In this document: positions 1 through 8,264 of the stretch, piece by piece | How the letters are laid out: each line of letters begins with the position of its first letter | Position numbering within the stretch: the stretch's first letter is position 1 | Origin: CAIJXJ01 sp964445115 | Lineage (GTDB): Bacteria; Pseudomonadota; Gammaproteobacteria; Burkholderiales; Methylophilaceae | Length of the DNA stretch: 64,000 nucleotides | NCBI GenBank assembly: GCA_964445115.1 | Contig: CAYUJU010000001.1 | Span: forward strand, 186,001-250,000 | Reading direction: 5' to 3' | Notes under the pieces: generated by a model | Seen by the model: only the letters and a program-made list of their open reading frames with translations | What the model was told of the DNA's origin: nothing | The model's database searches: none | Position numbers and translations under genes: made by a program

Positions 1-94
1 TTTGCGGGGGCAGCGGGCAACCGTTACCGGCGTCGAATTCGGTGGTTTCCATCAGGATGCCTTCCGGCAGGTGTTCTCCGACTTGAATGGTCAT
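1..94 (-). CDS. Peroxiredoxin, Prx5/AhpC-TSA type (partial, N-terminus only)
   Basis: Only the first 31 codons lie in the window; the gene runs off the left edge. The start is ATG at 94-92 with an AAGGAG ribosome site just upstream. The visible N-terminus reads MTIQVGEHLPEGILMETTEF, followed by a GCPLPPQ segment. This resembles the beginning of the Prx5-like (glutaredoxin-type) peroxiredoxins, which reduce hydrogen peroxide and alkyl hydroperoxides in the cytoplasm. The peroxidatic cysteine would lie beyond the edge, so the call rests on the N-terminal match alone. It is divergent from the oxidoreductase at 249. Confidence 0.6.
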   Translation of the reverse strand, partial: MTIQVGEHLPEGILMETTEFDAGNGCPLPPQ

Positions 95-213
95 GATCTC
101 GCTCCTTGGTAATTATCAGGTGGTTTTCGGGTCATTCTAGCGGCAAATTGGCGCACATAAAACCTTTTAAAATTCATGGTTTTACCGCATTGCCTTCAAG
201 TGGGGTTTTTGAG

Positions 214-229
214 ATGATGCAGGCATCAT
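214..229. repeat. Short perfect inverted repeat upstream of the oxidoreductase gene
   Basis: ATGATG at 214-219 and CATCAT at 224-229 form a perfect inverted repeat with a CAGG loop, 20 nt before the ATG at 249. It could be an operator or a small hairpin in the leader of the Gfo/Idh/MocA gene. The function is unknown. The rest of the 95-248 spacer is ordinary divergent-promoter sequence. Confidence 0.3.
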
Positions 230-248
230 TTTAGGTAAAGCCTTCATC

Positions 249-1274
249 ATGTCTGACACCAAAAAACTGCGCTGGGGCATTCTTGGCGCCGCTCGCGTCA
301 ACGAACGTTTATTGCCCGCCATCGTCGAGGGAAGCAATTCGCAACTGGTCGCAATCGCCAGCCGCCGGCCGGGCGCCGCGGCAGAAACCTTGAAGAAATA
401 TGCGCCGCAACAAACGGGTATCCGGGCGCATGACGATCTGGAGGCTTTGCTGCAAGCGGACGATATCGAGGCGGTATATCTGCCCATGGCCAACGAGGAT
501 CACGCCGAGTGGGCACTGCGGGCCATCGAGGCAGGCAAGCACGTGCTGATTGAAAAGCCACTCGCCCTCAGCGTGGCGGATATCGAGTCCATCGAAGCCG
601 CGGCCCAGCGTCACAACGTCAAGGTGATGGAGGGCTTCATGTACGTGTTTCACCCGCAGCATGCCCGGGTGCGCGAACTGCTGCAATCCGGCCTGATCGG
701 CGAGGTGAAATACGTGCGCACGGCATATTCGTTCCTGATGCGCGCAGCGCGCATGTACCGTGTCGCGCGCCAGCCGCAGGCGGGCGGCGGTGCGATGTGG
801 GACATCGGCCCCTACGCCATTCACTCGCTGCTGTCCTGGTTCGACACGCCGCCACTCAGTGTGATGGCCATGGCAAAGTTCAACGCGCATGGTGCCGACA
901 TCGCCACGACCGGGATTCTGGACTTCGGCGATGGCAAACACGGCCATTTTGATATCAGTTTTGAGACCACGCGCCGCTCGGAATACGAAATCTTCGGCGA
1001 TAAGGGCAGCATCAAGTGCCATACGGTGTGGCAGTTGCCCGGCGATTTTCCGGTCATTTCATGGGCCACGGAAGACGGGCGTCGCGGTACCGAGCAACTG
1101 CTGCCCGCCAATCACTTCAAGCTGGAAATCGAGCACTTCAGCGATTGCGTGCTACTTGACAAGACGCCCCAGCTGACGCTGGCGGATGCGAAGTCGACGT
1201 GCGCCACGATCAATGCCGTGCTGACGTCAGCGCTTGAGCACCGTCAGGTGAGCATCGATCCCGTTTCCGCATAA
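249..1274 (+). CDS. Gfo/Idh/MocA family NAD(P)-dependent oxidoreductase
   Basis: The 341-residue protein has the two domains of the Gfo/Idh/MocA family. The N-terminal Rossmann fold carries the nucleotide-binding loop GILGAAR at residues 10-16 and the family EKP motif at 102-104, whose lysine is the usual catalytic residue. The C-terminal alpha/beta domain includes GGGAMWDIGPYAIH. This arrangement resembles the D-xylose dehydrogenase / dihydrodiol dehydrogenase branch. The family oxidises sugar or cyclitol hydroxyls with NAD(P). The true substrate cannot be read from sequence. The length is normal. The gene stands alone between a divergent peroxiredoxin and a small membrane protein gene, so context does not help. 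Confidence 0.85.
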   Translation: MSDTKKLRWGILGAARVNERLLPAIVEGSNSQLVAIASRRPGAAAETLKKYAPQQTGIRAHDDLEALLQADDIEAVYLPMANEDHAEWALRAIEAGKHVLIEKPLALSVADIESIEAAAQRHNVKVMEGFMYVFHPQHARVRELLQSGLIGEVKYVRTAYSFLMRAARMYRVARQPQAGGGAMWDIGPYAIHSLLSWFDTPPLSVMAMAKFNAHGADIATTGILDFGDGKHGHFDISFETTRRSEYEIFGDKGSIKCHTVWQLPGDFPVISWATEDGRRGTEQLLPANHFKLEIEHFSDCVLLDKTPQLTLADAKSTCATINAVLTSALEHRQVSIDPVSA

Positions 1275-1339
1275 CCATCAGCGGCCACGCGCTTTGGCAC
1301 GCCCTGCCCTGCGCTGGCCCACCTGACAGAAAGTTTCGT

Positions 1340-1561
1340 ATGTATATCGTTGCGATCGCCTGGCTTTACGTCACGATGATGATGGCGATCACCGAACCGA
1401 GCTTTGTCGCCGGCGTGCTCACCTTCGTGTTTTACGGGCTGCTGCCCTGCGGACTGCTGGTGTGGCTGATCGGCACGCCACAACGCAAGCGCAACCGTTT
1501 ACGCGTGCTCGCCGATCAGGAGCTTGACCACCCAGATCGACCCGATACCCAGCGCGATTAG
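1340..1561 (+). CDS. Small conserved-type membrane protein of unknown function
   Basis: This 73-residue protein has two hydrophobic segments, roughly residues 2-17 and 22-45, separated by a short TEPSF loop. They are followed by a basic stretch (TPQRKRNR) and a polar tail. It looks like a two-helix inner-membrane protein with its C-terminus in the cytoplasm. Similar short proteins with a YVTMM...FYGLLP..LFGTP pattern are familiar in betaproteobacteria, but I know no function. An AGAAAG ribosome site precedes the ATG. The last 63 nt overlap the end of the convergent ZIP transporter gene, so the polar tail is encoded over the ZIP C-terminus. Confidence 0.6.
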   Translation: MYIVAIAWLYVTMMMAITEPSFVAGVLTFVFYGLLPCGLLVWLIGTPQRKRNRLRVLADQELDHPDRPDTQRD

Positions 1562-2311
1562 GCTGACCTGCTGGATCGTGGCGCGGATTTCCGGGCGCTT
1601 GTGCAGCCCGGGGATCAGGTCTGCCACCGCGACGTAGATCATGCTGGCCGAGGCCAGCCCGAGGATGGTCGGAATCCAGCTTTGCACGTCCTTCAACGCG
1701 AAGTACGCGAGCAAGCCCCCAACCAACGTTGCCAGACTCGACAGCAGATTGAGCACCAAGGCCTTGCGCTTGGTGTAGCCAGAATGCAGCAGGATCAGGA
1801 AGTCACCGACTTCCTGCGGGATTTCGTGCGCGATGATTGCCAATGCAGTCACGGCACCCAGCTTAAAGTCCGTCATGAAAGCCGCCGCGATCAGGATACC
1901 GTCCACAAAGTTGTGAAAGGTATCGCCGATCATGATCATCAGCCCACTGCGGCCATGGTCGTGCCCGTGATCGTGTTGATGGCCATGATGGCCGTGATCA
2001 TGCGTATGCCCGACAGCGTGGGCTTCGCAGTCATCGCCGTGGCAATGGCGCCAGAGCACCAGTTTCTCCAGCACAAAGAACAGCAGGATACCGAACAGCA
2101 CGGTCGCCGCCATGGACTCCATGTTGCCGGAGAGCTCGAACGCGTGCGGCAGGATCTCCAGAAACACTGCGCCCAGCAACGCACCGATCGCATAACTGAT
2201 CAGCATCGGCACCCATGCCGCACGCGCATTGAGTGCAACCAGTGCGGCAGCGACGATACTGATGACACCGCCGAGCAGGCAAGCAGCGAGAATCCAGGTC
2301 AACACGGTCAT
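1499..2311 (-). CDS. ZIP family divalent metal transporter
   Basis: This inner-membrane transporter of the ZIP family (zinc, iron or other divalent cations into the cytoplasm) has about eight helices. Counting from the upstream TTG, the long loop after the third helix is rich in histidine: HTHDHGHHGHQHDHGHDHG, about residues 108-126. The transport-site helices carry HNFVDGI (about 139-145) and HEIPQEVGDF (about 168-177). These metal-ligand motifs are diagnostic. An in-frame TTG lies 18 nt further upstream at 2329, but I prefer the ATG at 2311, giving 270 residues beginning MTVLTWILAACLLGG. It follows pgeF on the same strand and probably ends the rluD-pgeF-zip unit. A TATAAT lies at 2342-2337 but has no good -35. 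Confidence 0.88.
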   Translation of the reverse strand: MTVLTWILAACLLGGVISIVAAALVALNARAAWVPMLISYAIGALLGAVFLEILPHAFELSGNMESMAATVLFGILLFFVLEKLVLWRHCHGDDCEAHAVGHTHDHGHHGHQHDHGHDHGRSGLMIMIGDTFHNFVDGILIAAAFMTDFKLGAVTALAIIAHEIPQEVGDFLILLHSGYTKRKALVLNLLSSLATLVGGLLAYFALKDVQSWIPTILGLASASMIYVAVADLIPGLHKRPEIRATIQQVSLIALGIGSIWVVKLLIGEHA

Positions 2312-2351
2312 GGGGAATCCGAACGACAAAAGAAGAATTATACGGGATGTG

Positions 2352-3092
2352 TCAAGCCCGGCCGAGCCAGATCATGCTGGCCATGCGGCCGGTCCGTCCA
2401 TCACGACGATAGGAATAGAAGCGGCCGGGATCGGAATAGGTGCACATGTTGCCCCCGTGGATGCGCTGCACGCCCACGGCCGCCAAGCGCTGACGTGCCA
2501 GCAATTCGAGATTCGCGAGGTATTTCTCGCCCTTGGCGACAAAGGCGGAAGCCGCCTCGGGCGCATGGCTGACAAACACATCCCGCACCTCGTGCCCCAC
2601 TTCGAATGCCTCGGGACCAATAGCCGGACCCAGCCAGGCCAGCAAGCGGGAAGGAGTAACCGCCATGGCGTTGACCGTGGATTCGATCACGCCATCGGCC
2701 AACCCGCGCCAGCCGGCGTGCGCCGCGCCGACAACCGTGCCCTCTTCATCGCATAGCAACACCGGCAGGCAATCGGCCGTCATCACGGTGCAAACCGCAT
2801 GCGGTTGACGGGAAATGGCGGCGTCTGCCTTCACCACGCAACTCGCCTGCTCCGCGACGATCACCTGTGTTCCGTGAACCTGCTCCATCCAGACCGGTTC
2901 GCTGGGCACATACCGATTCAGGTGCTGCCGGTTGGCGGTGACGCGCATGGGGTCATCCCCCACGTGTGTGCCCAGGTTCAGGCTATCGAACGGCGACAGG
3001 CTTTGCCCGCCCAGCCGTGTCGTCTGTAAGGCCTTGACGTTGGGCGGCGCAGGCCAGTCAGGAACGATCAGATGCTCGGGCAGCAGCATCAC
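2352..3092 (-). CDS. pgeF: Peptidoglycan editing factor / multicopper-polyphenol-oxidase-like (YfiH family)
   Basis: The 246-residue cytoplasmic protein matches the PgeF/YfiH (DUF152) family along its whole length. TADCLPVLL and AAHAGWRG supply the Cys and His ligands of the active site, and the end contains GGNMCTYSDPGRFYSYRRDG. Family members remove wrongly incorporated amino acids from muropeptide precursors, and some act on purine nucleosides. The older laccase name is misleading. The start ATG overlaps the rluD stop by 4 nt (ATGA), so translation is coupled to rluD, a pairing seen widely in proteobacteria. Confidence 0.9.
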   Translation of the reverse strand: MMLLPEHLIVPDWPAPPNVKALQTTRLGGQSLSPFDSLNLGTHVGDDPMRVTANRQHLNRYVPSEPVWMEQVHGTQVIVAEQASCVVKADAAISRQPHAVCTVMTADCLPVLLCDEEGTVVGAAHAGWRGLADGVIESTVNAMAVTPSRLLAWLGPAIGPEAFEVGHEVRDVFVSHAPEAASAFVAKGEKYLANLELLARQRLAAVGVQRIHGGNMCTYSDPGRFYSYRRDGRTGRMASMIWLGRA

Positions 3093-4132
3093 TCGTCTTC
3101 CTCGTCCTCGTAATCCTCGTCGTAATCGTCTTCGTAGTCCTCGTCATAAGCCAGCTCGAAGTCCTCTTCTTCCGGCACTTCTTCAAAGCGCATGGCTTCC
3201 AGCAGGGCCTTCATGTCGTCCGGCAAATCCGCCTGCCACTCCATGTATTCGCCGGTCGCAGGATGGATGAGGCCCAGTTTAACGGCGTGCAAGGCCTGTC
3301 GATGGAAGGCCTTGAGCGCCGCCTTGAGGGTGGGCGTGATCATCTGGTTGGGCACGATGCCGCGAAGGCCGTACACCGGGTCACCCACCATCGGGGCGCC
3401 GAGATGCTGCATGTGCACACGGATCTGGTGCGTACGACCGGTTTCGAGACGGCATCGCAGATAAGAGTGGACCGCAAAGCGTTCCAGCACCTCGTAATGC
3501 GTCACCGCCGGCTTGCCGCCCACCCGGACCACCGCCATCTTGGTACGTGCCGTGGGGTGGCGGCCGATCATCGTATCCACCGTGCCGTTGCGCCACACCT
3601 GCCCCCAAACGATGGCGCGATACTCACGCTTCACGGTTCTCGCCTGCAATTGCCGCACCAGGCTGGTTTGCGCGGCAATTGTCTTGGCCACGACCAGCAA
3701 ACCGCTAGTGTCCTTGTCGAGTCGATGTACGATGCCCGCGCGGGGCACCTCTTTCAGGGCCGGGCAATGATGCAGCAAGGCGTTAAGCAGGGTTCCTTCC
3801 CAGTTGCCCGCCGCCGGGTGCACCACCATGCCCGCAGGCTTGTTGATCACGATGATGTGGTCGTCTTCATAGACCACATCCAGATCGATGGCCTCCGCCT
3901 TGAAAGACGTGGTTTCCGGGTCTTCCTGTGGCGTAATGGTCAGGCGCTCTCCGCCATAAACCTTTTGTTTGTTGGTGGCAGCCTGGCCATCGACCTGCAC
4001 CAGGCCTTCCTTGACCCAGGTCTGCAAGCGCGACCGTGAGTAATCAGGCAGTAGCCGGGACAGCACCTGGTCGAGCCGCAGGCCGGCCAGTGAATTAGGG
4101 ACTTCAAGTAAGATGGGCGCGTGTTGGGTCAT
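3089..4132 (-). CDS. rluD: 23S rRNA pseudouridine synthase RluD, with long acidic tail
   Basis: RluD makes pseudouridines 1911/1915/1917 in helix 69 of 23S rRNA. Residues 15-80 form an S4 RNA-binding domain. The catalytic domain carries HRLDKDTSG, with catalytic Asp at 139, and later GRTHQIRVH. The unusual part is the C-terminus. From about residue 317 to 347 it is almost only Glu, Asp and Tyr, ending DEDYEDDYDEDYEDEEDE. RluD proteins I know lack so long an acidic tail. It is encoded at 3092-3184 and overlaps only 4 nt of pgeF. The neighbour bamD is divergent, as in other proteobacteria. Confidence 0.93.
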   Translation of the reverse strand: MTQHAPILLEVPNSLAGLRLDQVLSRLLPDYSRSRLQTWVKEGLVQVDGQAATNKQKVYGGERLTITPQEDPETTSFKAEAIDLDVVYEDDHIIVINKPAGMVVHPAAGNWEGTLLNALLHHCPALKEVPRAGIVHRLDKDTSGLLVVAKTIAAQTSLVRQLQARTVKREYRAIVWGQVWRNGTVDTMIGRHPTARTKMAVVRVGGKPAVTHYEVLERFAVHSYLRCRLETGRTHQIRVHMQHLGAPMVGDPVYGLRGIVPNQMITPTLKAALKAFHRQALHAVKLGLIHPATGEYMEWQADLPDDMKALLEAMRFEEVPEEEDFELAYDEDYEDDYDEDYEDEEDE

Positions 4133-4136
4133 CAGT

Positions 4137-4142
4137 TATAAT
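4137..4142 (+). promoter_or_regulatory. Perfect -10 hexamer (TATAAT) upstream of bamD
   Basis: TATAAT lies 30 nt before the bamD ATG, in the 40-nt rluD/bamD divergent spacer. No convincing -35 is seen at 16-18 nt spacing. A start near 4149 would give a leader of about 24 nt. Confidence 0.45.
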
Positions 4143-4172
4143 CGAACGAAATTTTGATTCAGGTACTTCACA

Positions 4173-4976
4173 ATGAAACGTAGTTTAGCTTTTATTTCGG
4201 TACTCTTCCTTGCCGGATGTGCAGTTTTCGGCGCACCAACAGTACTCGACGAAACCAAGGGCTGGTCGGTACAGCGTCTCAACAGCGCGGCCGAAGAACG
4301 GATGCGCGAGAAGGACTACGACAAGGCCATCAACTACTACGAGATCCTGGAATCCCGCTTCCCGCATGGACGCTACGCCACCCAGGCACAGATGGAGATC
4401 GCCTACGCGCATTACAAGAAGGCCGATGCCGCCGCTGCGATCGCCGCGGCGAACCGCTTCATCAAGCTGCACCCGCACCACCCCAACGTCGACTACATCT
4501 ACTACCTCAAGGGCCTGGCCACCTTCAACGAGCGCGGCATCGTCGAGAAACTGACCGCGCAACAGATCAATGATCGCGATCCGAAGGCACTGCGTGAATC
4601 GTTCGCTGCGTTCAAGGAACTGGTCACCAAGTATCCCCAAAGCAAGTATGTCAAGGACGCCACGGCCCGCATGGCTTACCTGGTCAGCAGCCTTTCTCAA
4701 CACGAAATGCACGTCGCACGCTATTACATGAAGCGTCAGGCTTACGTCGCGGCGCTCAACCGATGCAAGTACGTTATCGAAAACTACCCGGAGACACCCG
4801 CCGTGGAAGAGGCGCTGGTCACCATGGTCAGCGCCTATGGCCTGCTCGACATGGAAGACCTGAAGCAGGACACCCTGCGCGTGCTGAAAGCGAACTATCC
4901 TGACAGCCGCTTCAACGGCACCGGCATTCCGGACGACCAGCGTGTCTGGTGGAAATTCTGGGAAAGCCTGATGTAA
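4173..4976 (+). CDS. bamD: Outer membrane protein assembly factor BamD (lipoprotein)
   Basis: The 267-residue protein starts with a lipoprotein signal (MKRSLAFISVLFLAGC), with the lipidated Cys at 16. It continues as a row of TPR-like helix pairs: AEERMREKDYDKAINYYE, then FPHGRYATQAQMEIAYAHYK and similar units. It is anchored to the inner leaflet of the outer membrane and is an essential part of the BAM complex that inserts beta-barrel proteins. The length and the end of the protein (PDDQRVWWKFWESLM) fit betaproteobacterial BamD. It is divergent from rluD and is followed by a strong terminator. Confidence 0.95.
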   Translation: MKRSLAFISVLFLAGCAVFGAPTVLDETKGWSVQRLNSAAEERMREKDYDKAINYYEILESRFPHGRYATQAQMEIAYAHYKKADAAAAIAAANRFIKLHPHHPNVDYIYYLKGLATFNERGIVEKLTAQQINDRDPKALRESFAAFKELVTKYPQSKYVKDATARMAYLVSSLSQHEMHVARYYMKRQAYVAALNRCKYVIENYPETPAVEEALVTMVSAYGLLDMEDLKQDTLRVLKANYPDSRFNGTGIPDDQRVWWKFWESLM

Positions 4977-4994
4977 GTCAGGGTCGTACCCATC

Positions 4995-5025
4995 AAAAAG
5001 CCGGGAACTTCAAGCCCGGCTTTTT
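4995..5025. terminator. Bidirectional rho-independent terminator between bamD and der
   Basis: AAAAAGCCGGG at 4995-5005 pairs with CCCGGCTTTTT at 5015-5025 around a 9-nt loop. The A tract on one side and T tract on the other make it work for both convergent units. Confidence 0.9.
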
Positions 5026-5028
5026 TAT

Positions 5029-6462
5029 TTAGCGCTTCTTGCGCTCATCGTTCTTCTTGGCCTGCATTTCCTTGCGCTGCGCGGTCTTGCGACGGCGCAT
5101 GCTGACGATCCCTTCGCCACGCTTGGGCTTGTTTTCCACTTCGGCAAACGGGTTGTCGCCCTTCTTGAACTGCACGCGCAATGGCGTTCCCGACAATTCA
5201 AACGCCTTGCGGAACACTCCTTCGAGGAAGCGCACGTAGCTCTGTTTGACCCCGTCGACATGATTACCATGAATCACGATCACCGGCGGGTTGCTACCAC
5301 CTTGGTGCGCGTAGCGCAGCTTGGGACGAATCCCCTTGGAGATCGGTGGCTGGTGCTGTTGCAAGGCTTCTTCCAGCACGCGTGTCAGCTTGGGGGTTGG
5401 CAGCTTGGCCATGGCGGACTTGTAAGCGCCATCGACCGACTGCAGCAACAGCGTCAATCCGCTGCCTTTTAGTGCCGAGATATAGTGGAACTTGGCGAAA
5501 TCGAGGAACTTGAGCTTACGGTCGATTTCGTTCTTGATCCAGTCGCGTTCATCCGTGTTCAGCCCGTCCCATTTGTTGACGGCGACCACCAGTGCGCGAC
5601 CAGTCTCCAGAATGAAGGCGGCGATGTGGGCTTCCTGCTCGGTAATGCCGTCCTTGGCATCGACCACCAGAATCACCACGTTGGCATCTTCCACCGCCTG
5701 CATGGTCTTGATGACGGAGAATTTTTCGACCGCTTCGAATACCTTGCCGCGGCGGCGCACCCCAGCCGTGTCGATCAACGTGTAGTGCTTGCCGTTGCGT
5801 TCCAGTTCAATGTAGATGGAGTCGCGCGTCGTGCCCGGCTGATCGAAGGCAATCACACGTTGCTCGCCCAGAAGGGCATTGACCAAAGTGGACTTGCCGA
5901 CGTTCGGGCGACCGACGATGGCCACCTTGGGAGAACGTTCGTCGCGTGCCGGCTGGTCATCTTCTTCTGGTGCAAAATCGGCCAAGGCCAGATTGACCAA
6001 GTCTCGCACACCTTCGCCGTGCGCTGAGGAAATCGACAATGGATCGCCCAGGCCCAGTTCATGGAACTCGGCTGCCGAGATGGCGCGGTTCATGCCTTCG
6101 GTCTTGTTGACGGCGAGGTAAACCGGACGACCACTGCGGCGCAAGCGGTCGGCAATGACCTTGTCCTGCGGTGTCAGCCCCTGACGGCCATCCACCAGAA
6201 ATACGATGACGTCTGCCTCGTCGACCGCCAGCAGCGTCTGGCGCGCCATTTCGGCCAGAATGCCGTTGTCCACCAACGGCTCGAAGCCGCCGGTATCGAC
6301 CACCAGATAAGGAAAATCACCGACGACGCCACGGCCGTAGTGTCGATCGCGCGTCAAGCCGGGCAAGTCAGCCACCAACGCATCACGCGTCTTGGTGAGG
6401 CGATTGAAGAGGGTCGATTTGCCGACATTGGGCCGGCCGACCAGTACGAGAGTAGGCAGCAT
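5029..6462 (-). CDS. der: Ribosome-assembly GTPase Der (EngA)
   Basis: The 477-residue protein has the tandem GTPase layout found only in Der. The first P-loop GRPNVGKS is at residues 9-16, with DTGG near 56 and NKTE near 119. The second P-loop GRPNVGKS is at 184-191, followed by DTAG and NKWD. A C-terminal KH-like domain comes next, and the basic tail is rich in Lys and Arg. Der acts in late 50S subunit assembly. It closes a long minus-strand operon. Its ATG overlaps the bamB stop by one base, which indicates translational coupling. Confidence 0.96.
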   Translation of the reverse strand: MLPTLVLVGRPNVGKSTLFNRLTKTRDALVADLPGLTRDRHYGRGVVGDFPYLVVDTGGFEPLVDNGILAEMARQTLLAVDEADVIVFLVDGRQGLTPQDKVIADRLRRSGRPVYLAVNKTEGMNRAISAAEFHELGLGDPLSISSAHGEGVRDLVNLALADFAPEEDDQPARDERSPKVAIVGRPNVGKSTLVNALLGEQRVIAFDQPGTTRDSIYIELERNGKHYTLIDTAGVRRRGKVFEAVEKFSVIKTMQAVEDANVVILVVDAKDGITEQEAHIAAFILETGRALVVAVNKWDGLNTDERDWIKNEIDRKLKFLDFAKFHYISALKGSGLTLLLQSVDGAYKSAMAKLPTPKLTRVLEEALQQHQPPISKGIRPKLRYAHQGGSNPPVIVIHGNHVDGVKQSYVRFLEGVFRKAFELSGTPLRVQFKKGDNPFAEVENKPKRGEGIVSMRRRKTAQRKEMQAKKNDERKKR

Positions 6463-7640
6463 TATTTGACCGAGATCGCGAACAGGCCACCACCGGCCGT
6501 CTGCGCCAGCAAGGTCGCATCGCCTAGATCCAGCAGTTGGGCCATGACGGGACTATCTTCCGTTTCGATCCGGGCGACGAACGCGCCATCGTCGCGGGCC
6601 AGGAAATGGACGTAGCCATGCACGTCACCCACCGCGACAAATGGCCCCATCGGCAAGGGTGCACTCAGTCGACGATTCAACAATCCACCCTGGCGCCAGT
6701 AGCTTTTGCCCGCACTGTAATCCACTGCGTACACCGCACCGCCGCTGTGGGTCACGAACACGCGTCCGTCTTCGGCACTCATGCCGTTGTAGCTTGAAAT
6801 ATCGCGATTCCACAACACGCGACCGCTCATCCGATCAACGGCTGCCACGCGGCCCTGATAGGCCACGGCATAGACCATACGGCCGTCCACCACGGGAACG
6901 CTTGTAATGTCCGCGATGCGTTCGATTTCGGTCGAGCCTTTGGGCTGCGCGACAGAAGCTTCCCACAACACCTTGCCATCATCGGCCTTGAGCGCCACCA
7001 TCTTGCCGCCGGCAAAGCCGACATAAGCCGCCCCGCCATCCAGCGCCACACCGGCTGCGCTACGCAGGGTCAACGAGGGCGTTGCCCGTTCGTATACCCA
7101 TTTGCGCTTGCCGTCCTTGGCATCGAGACCGAAAATCCGGCTGTCGCCGCTACGCACGACGACGACCCCGCCACTGACCTTGGGCGCGCTCAGCACTTCA
7201 CTGCTGACCTTGGATCTCCAGAGCGCCTTGCCGCTCTGGTCAAACGCCAGCACCATGCCCTTGGGGGTGCCGACGAGCACGAGGTCTTCCCCTGCCCCAA
7301 CACCGCCAGAAATCTTTTCGCCCACCTTGATACGCCAGGCCTGCTTGCCGGTCACGGCATCGAAGCGTGCGATTTCGCCCGCTTCAGACGCGGCGAAGAC
7401 GGACTTCTGATCCATGGCAGGCGTGAACTGGTAAGACGCCGAATCACCGATATCGGCACGCCAGACGATTTTGGCGGTCGCACTAGCCTTGAAGTCGGCC
7501 AGCTCCATCGGCGGATCTTTTTCCTCGGGCCCAAACAGGCGTTCGGAGACATCCGTCTTGAGATCGGTCAGTGTGGTACACCCGGCCAGCAGGGCCACCA
7601 GAATGAGGGGTATCAGTCGCACGTTAGCTGCCCAGCGCAT
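6462..7640 (-). CDS. bamB: Outer membrane protein assembly factor BamB (lipoprotein, PQQ-like beta-propeller)
   Basis: The chosen ATG at 7640 gives 392 residues, beginning MRWAANVRLIPLILVALLAGC with the lipobox LAGC. This length matches typical BamB. The reading frame stays open further upstream to 7682, and a GTG at 7622 is another possibility, but the chosen start gives the best lipoprotein signal peptide. It overlaps the end of the upstream gene by 17 nt. The body is a repeated beta-propeller with PQQ-like blades such as AFDQSGKALWRSKVSS and VDYSAGKSYWRQGG. BamB is a periplasm-facing BAM complex subunit that helps deliver beta-barrel substrates. It sits between yfgM and der, the usual order. 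Confidence 0.93.
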   Translation of the reverse strand: MRWAANVRLIPLILVALLAGCTTLTDLKTDVSERLFGPEEKDPPMELADFKASATAKIVWRADIGDSASYQFTPAMDQKSVFAASEAGEIARFDAVTGKQAWRIKVGEKISGGVGAGEDLVLVGTPKGMVLAFDQSGKALWRSKVSSEVLSAPKVSGGVVVVRSGDSRIFGLDAKDGKRKWVYERATPSLTLRSAAGVALDGGAAYVGFAGGKMVALKADDGKVLWEASVAQPKGSTEIERIADITSVPVVDGRMVYAVAYQGRVAAVDRMSGRVLWNRDISSYNGMSAEDGRVFVTHSGGAVYAVDYSAGKSYWRQGGLLNRRLSAPLPMGPFVAVGDVHGYVHFLARDDGAFVARIETEDSPVMAQLLDLGDATLLAQTAGGGLFAISVK

Positions 7641-8250
7641 CCAGCTTGCGTTCAGTAAAGGTGTGATAACGACCTTCTGCATCGAGCTTGGTCAAAGCCT
7701 CGGCGTAGGCAGCCTTGGCTTCGGTCTTCTTGCCCTGTGCCGCCAGCACATCGCCACGCAGGTCGGCGAACAACCCGTCAAAGCCGACGTCGTGCTGTTC
7801 GCTCAGGGTCTTCAGTGCAGCATCGTATTGTTTCTCTTCATACTGGAAGCTGGCGAGTTGCAGTTGACCGATGGCGCGTACCGGAGCCTCCTTGGCGTGC
7901 TTGGTCACCCACTCGACTTGTGCCTTGGCGCTCTTGGCATCACCGGCTTGATAGTTGACCTTGGCGGCTAGAAGCGCAGCACGGGCAGCATAAGGTGTCC
8001 CGGCATACTGTTCCATCAGCTCGGCAGAAGCAGTCTGGATGGCCTTGGTATCTTTGGGATCTAGCTTGGTCAGGGCATCGTATTGCGCGGAGGCGGCCAC
8101 GGACTGTTTGTTCTGGTAGATGTTCCAGCCCTGATAACCGGCATAGGCCAGTGCCAGGGCGGTGAAACCCGCCATCACCACGTTGCCGTTGCGCTTCCAC
8201 CAGGCGCGCAGTTCGTCGAGTTGTTCCTGCTCTTCCAGATCGTATGCCAT
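7624..8250 (-). CDS. yfgM: YfgM-family tetratricopeptide protein (Sec translocon-associated)
   Basis: The 208-residue protein has a cytoplasmic N-terminus (MAYDLEEQEQLDELRAWWKR), then one membrane helix at about residues 24-42, then a periplasmic TPR-like region. This is the layout of YfgM/UPF0070. In E. coli YfgM binds the SecYEG translocon and PpiD, linking export to periplasmic chaperones. The N-terminal LDELRAWWKRNG motif is typical. It lies directly upstream of bamB, as expected. The 14-nt gap to the preceding ABC ATPase gene suggests shared transcription. Confidence 0.87.
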   Translation of the reverse strand: MAYDLEEQEQLDELRAWWKRNGNVVMAGFTALALAYAGYQGWNIYQNKQSVAASAQYDALTKLDPKDTKAIQTASAELMEQYAGTPYAARAALLAAKVNYQAGDAKSAKAQVEWVTKHAKEAPVRAIGQLQLASFQYEEKQYDAALKTLSEQHDVGFDGLFADLRGDVLAAQGKKTEAKAAYAEALTKLDAEGRYHTFTERKLDALGS

Positions 8251-8264
8251 GCTTTTCTTTCCTG

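Noticed and set aside
2337..2355. Minus-strand TTGACA (2355-2350) and TATAAT (2342-2337) before the ZIP gene
   Set aside because: The two hexamers are separated by only 7 nt, so they cannot be one sigma70 promoter.
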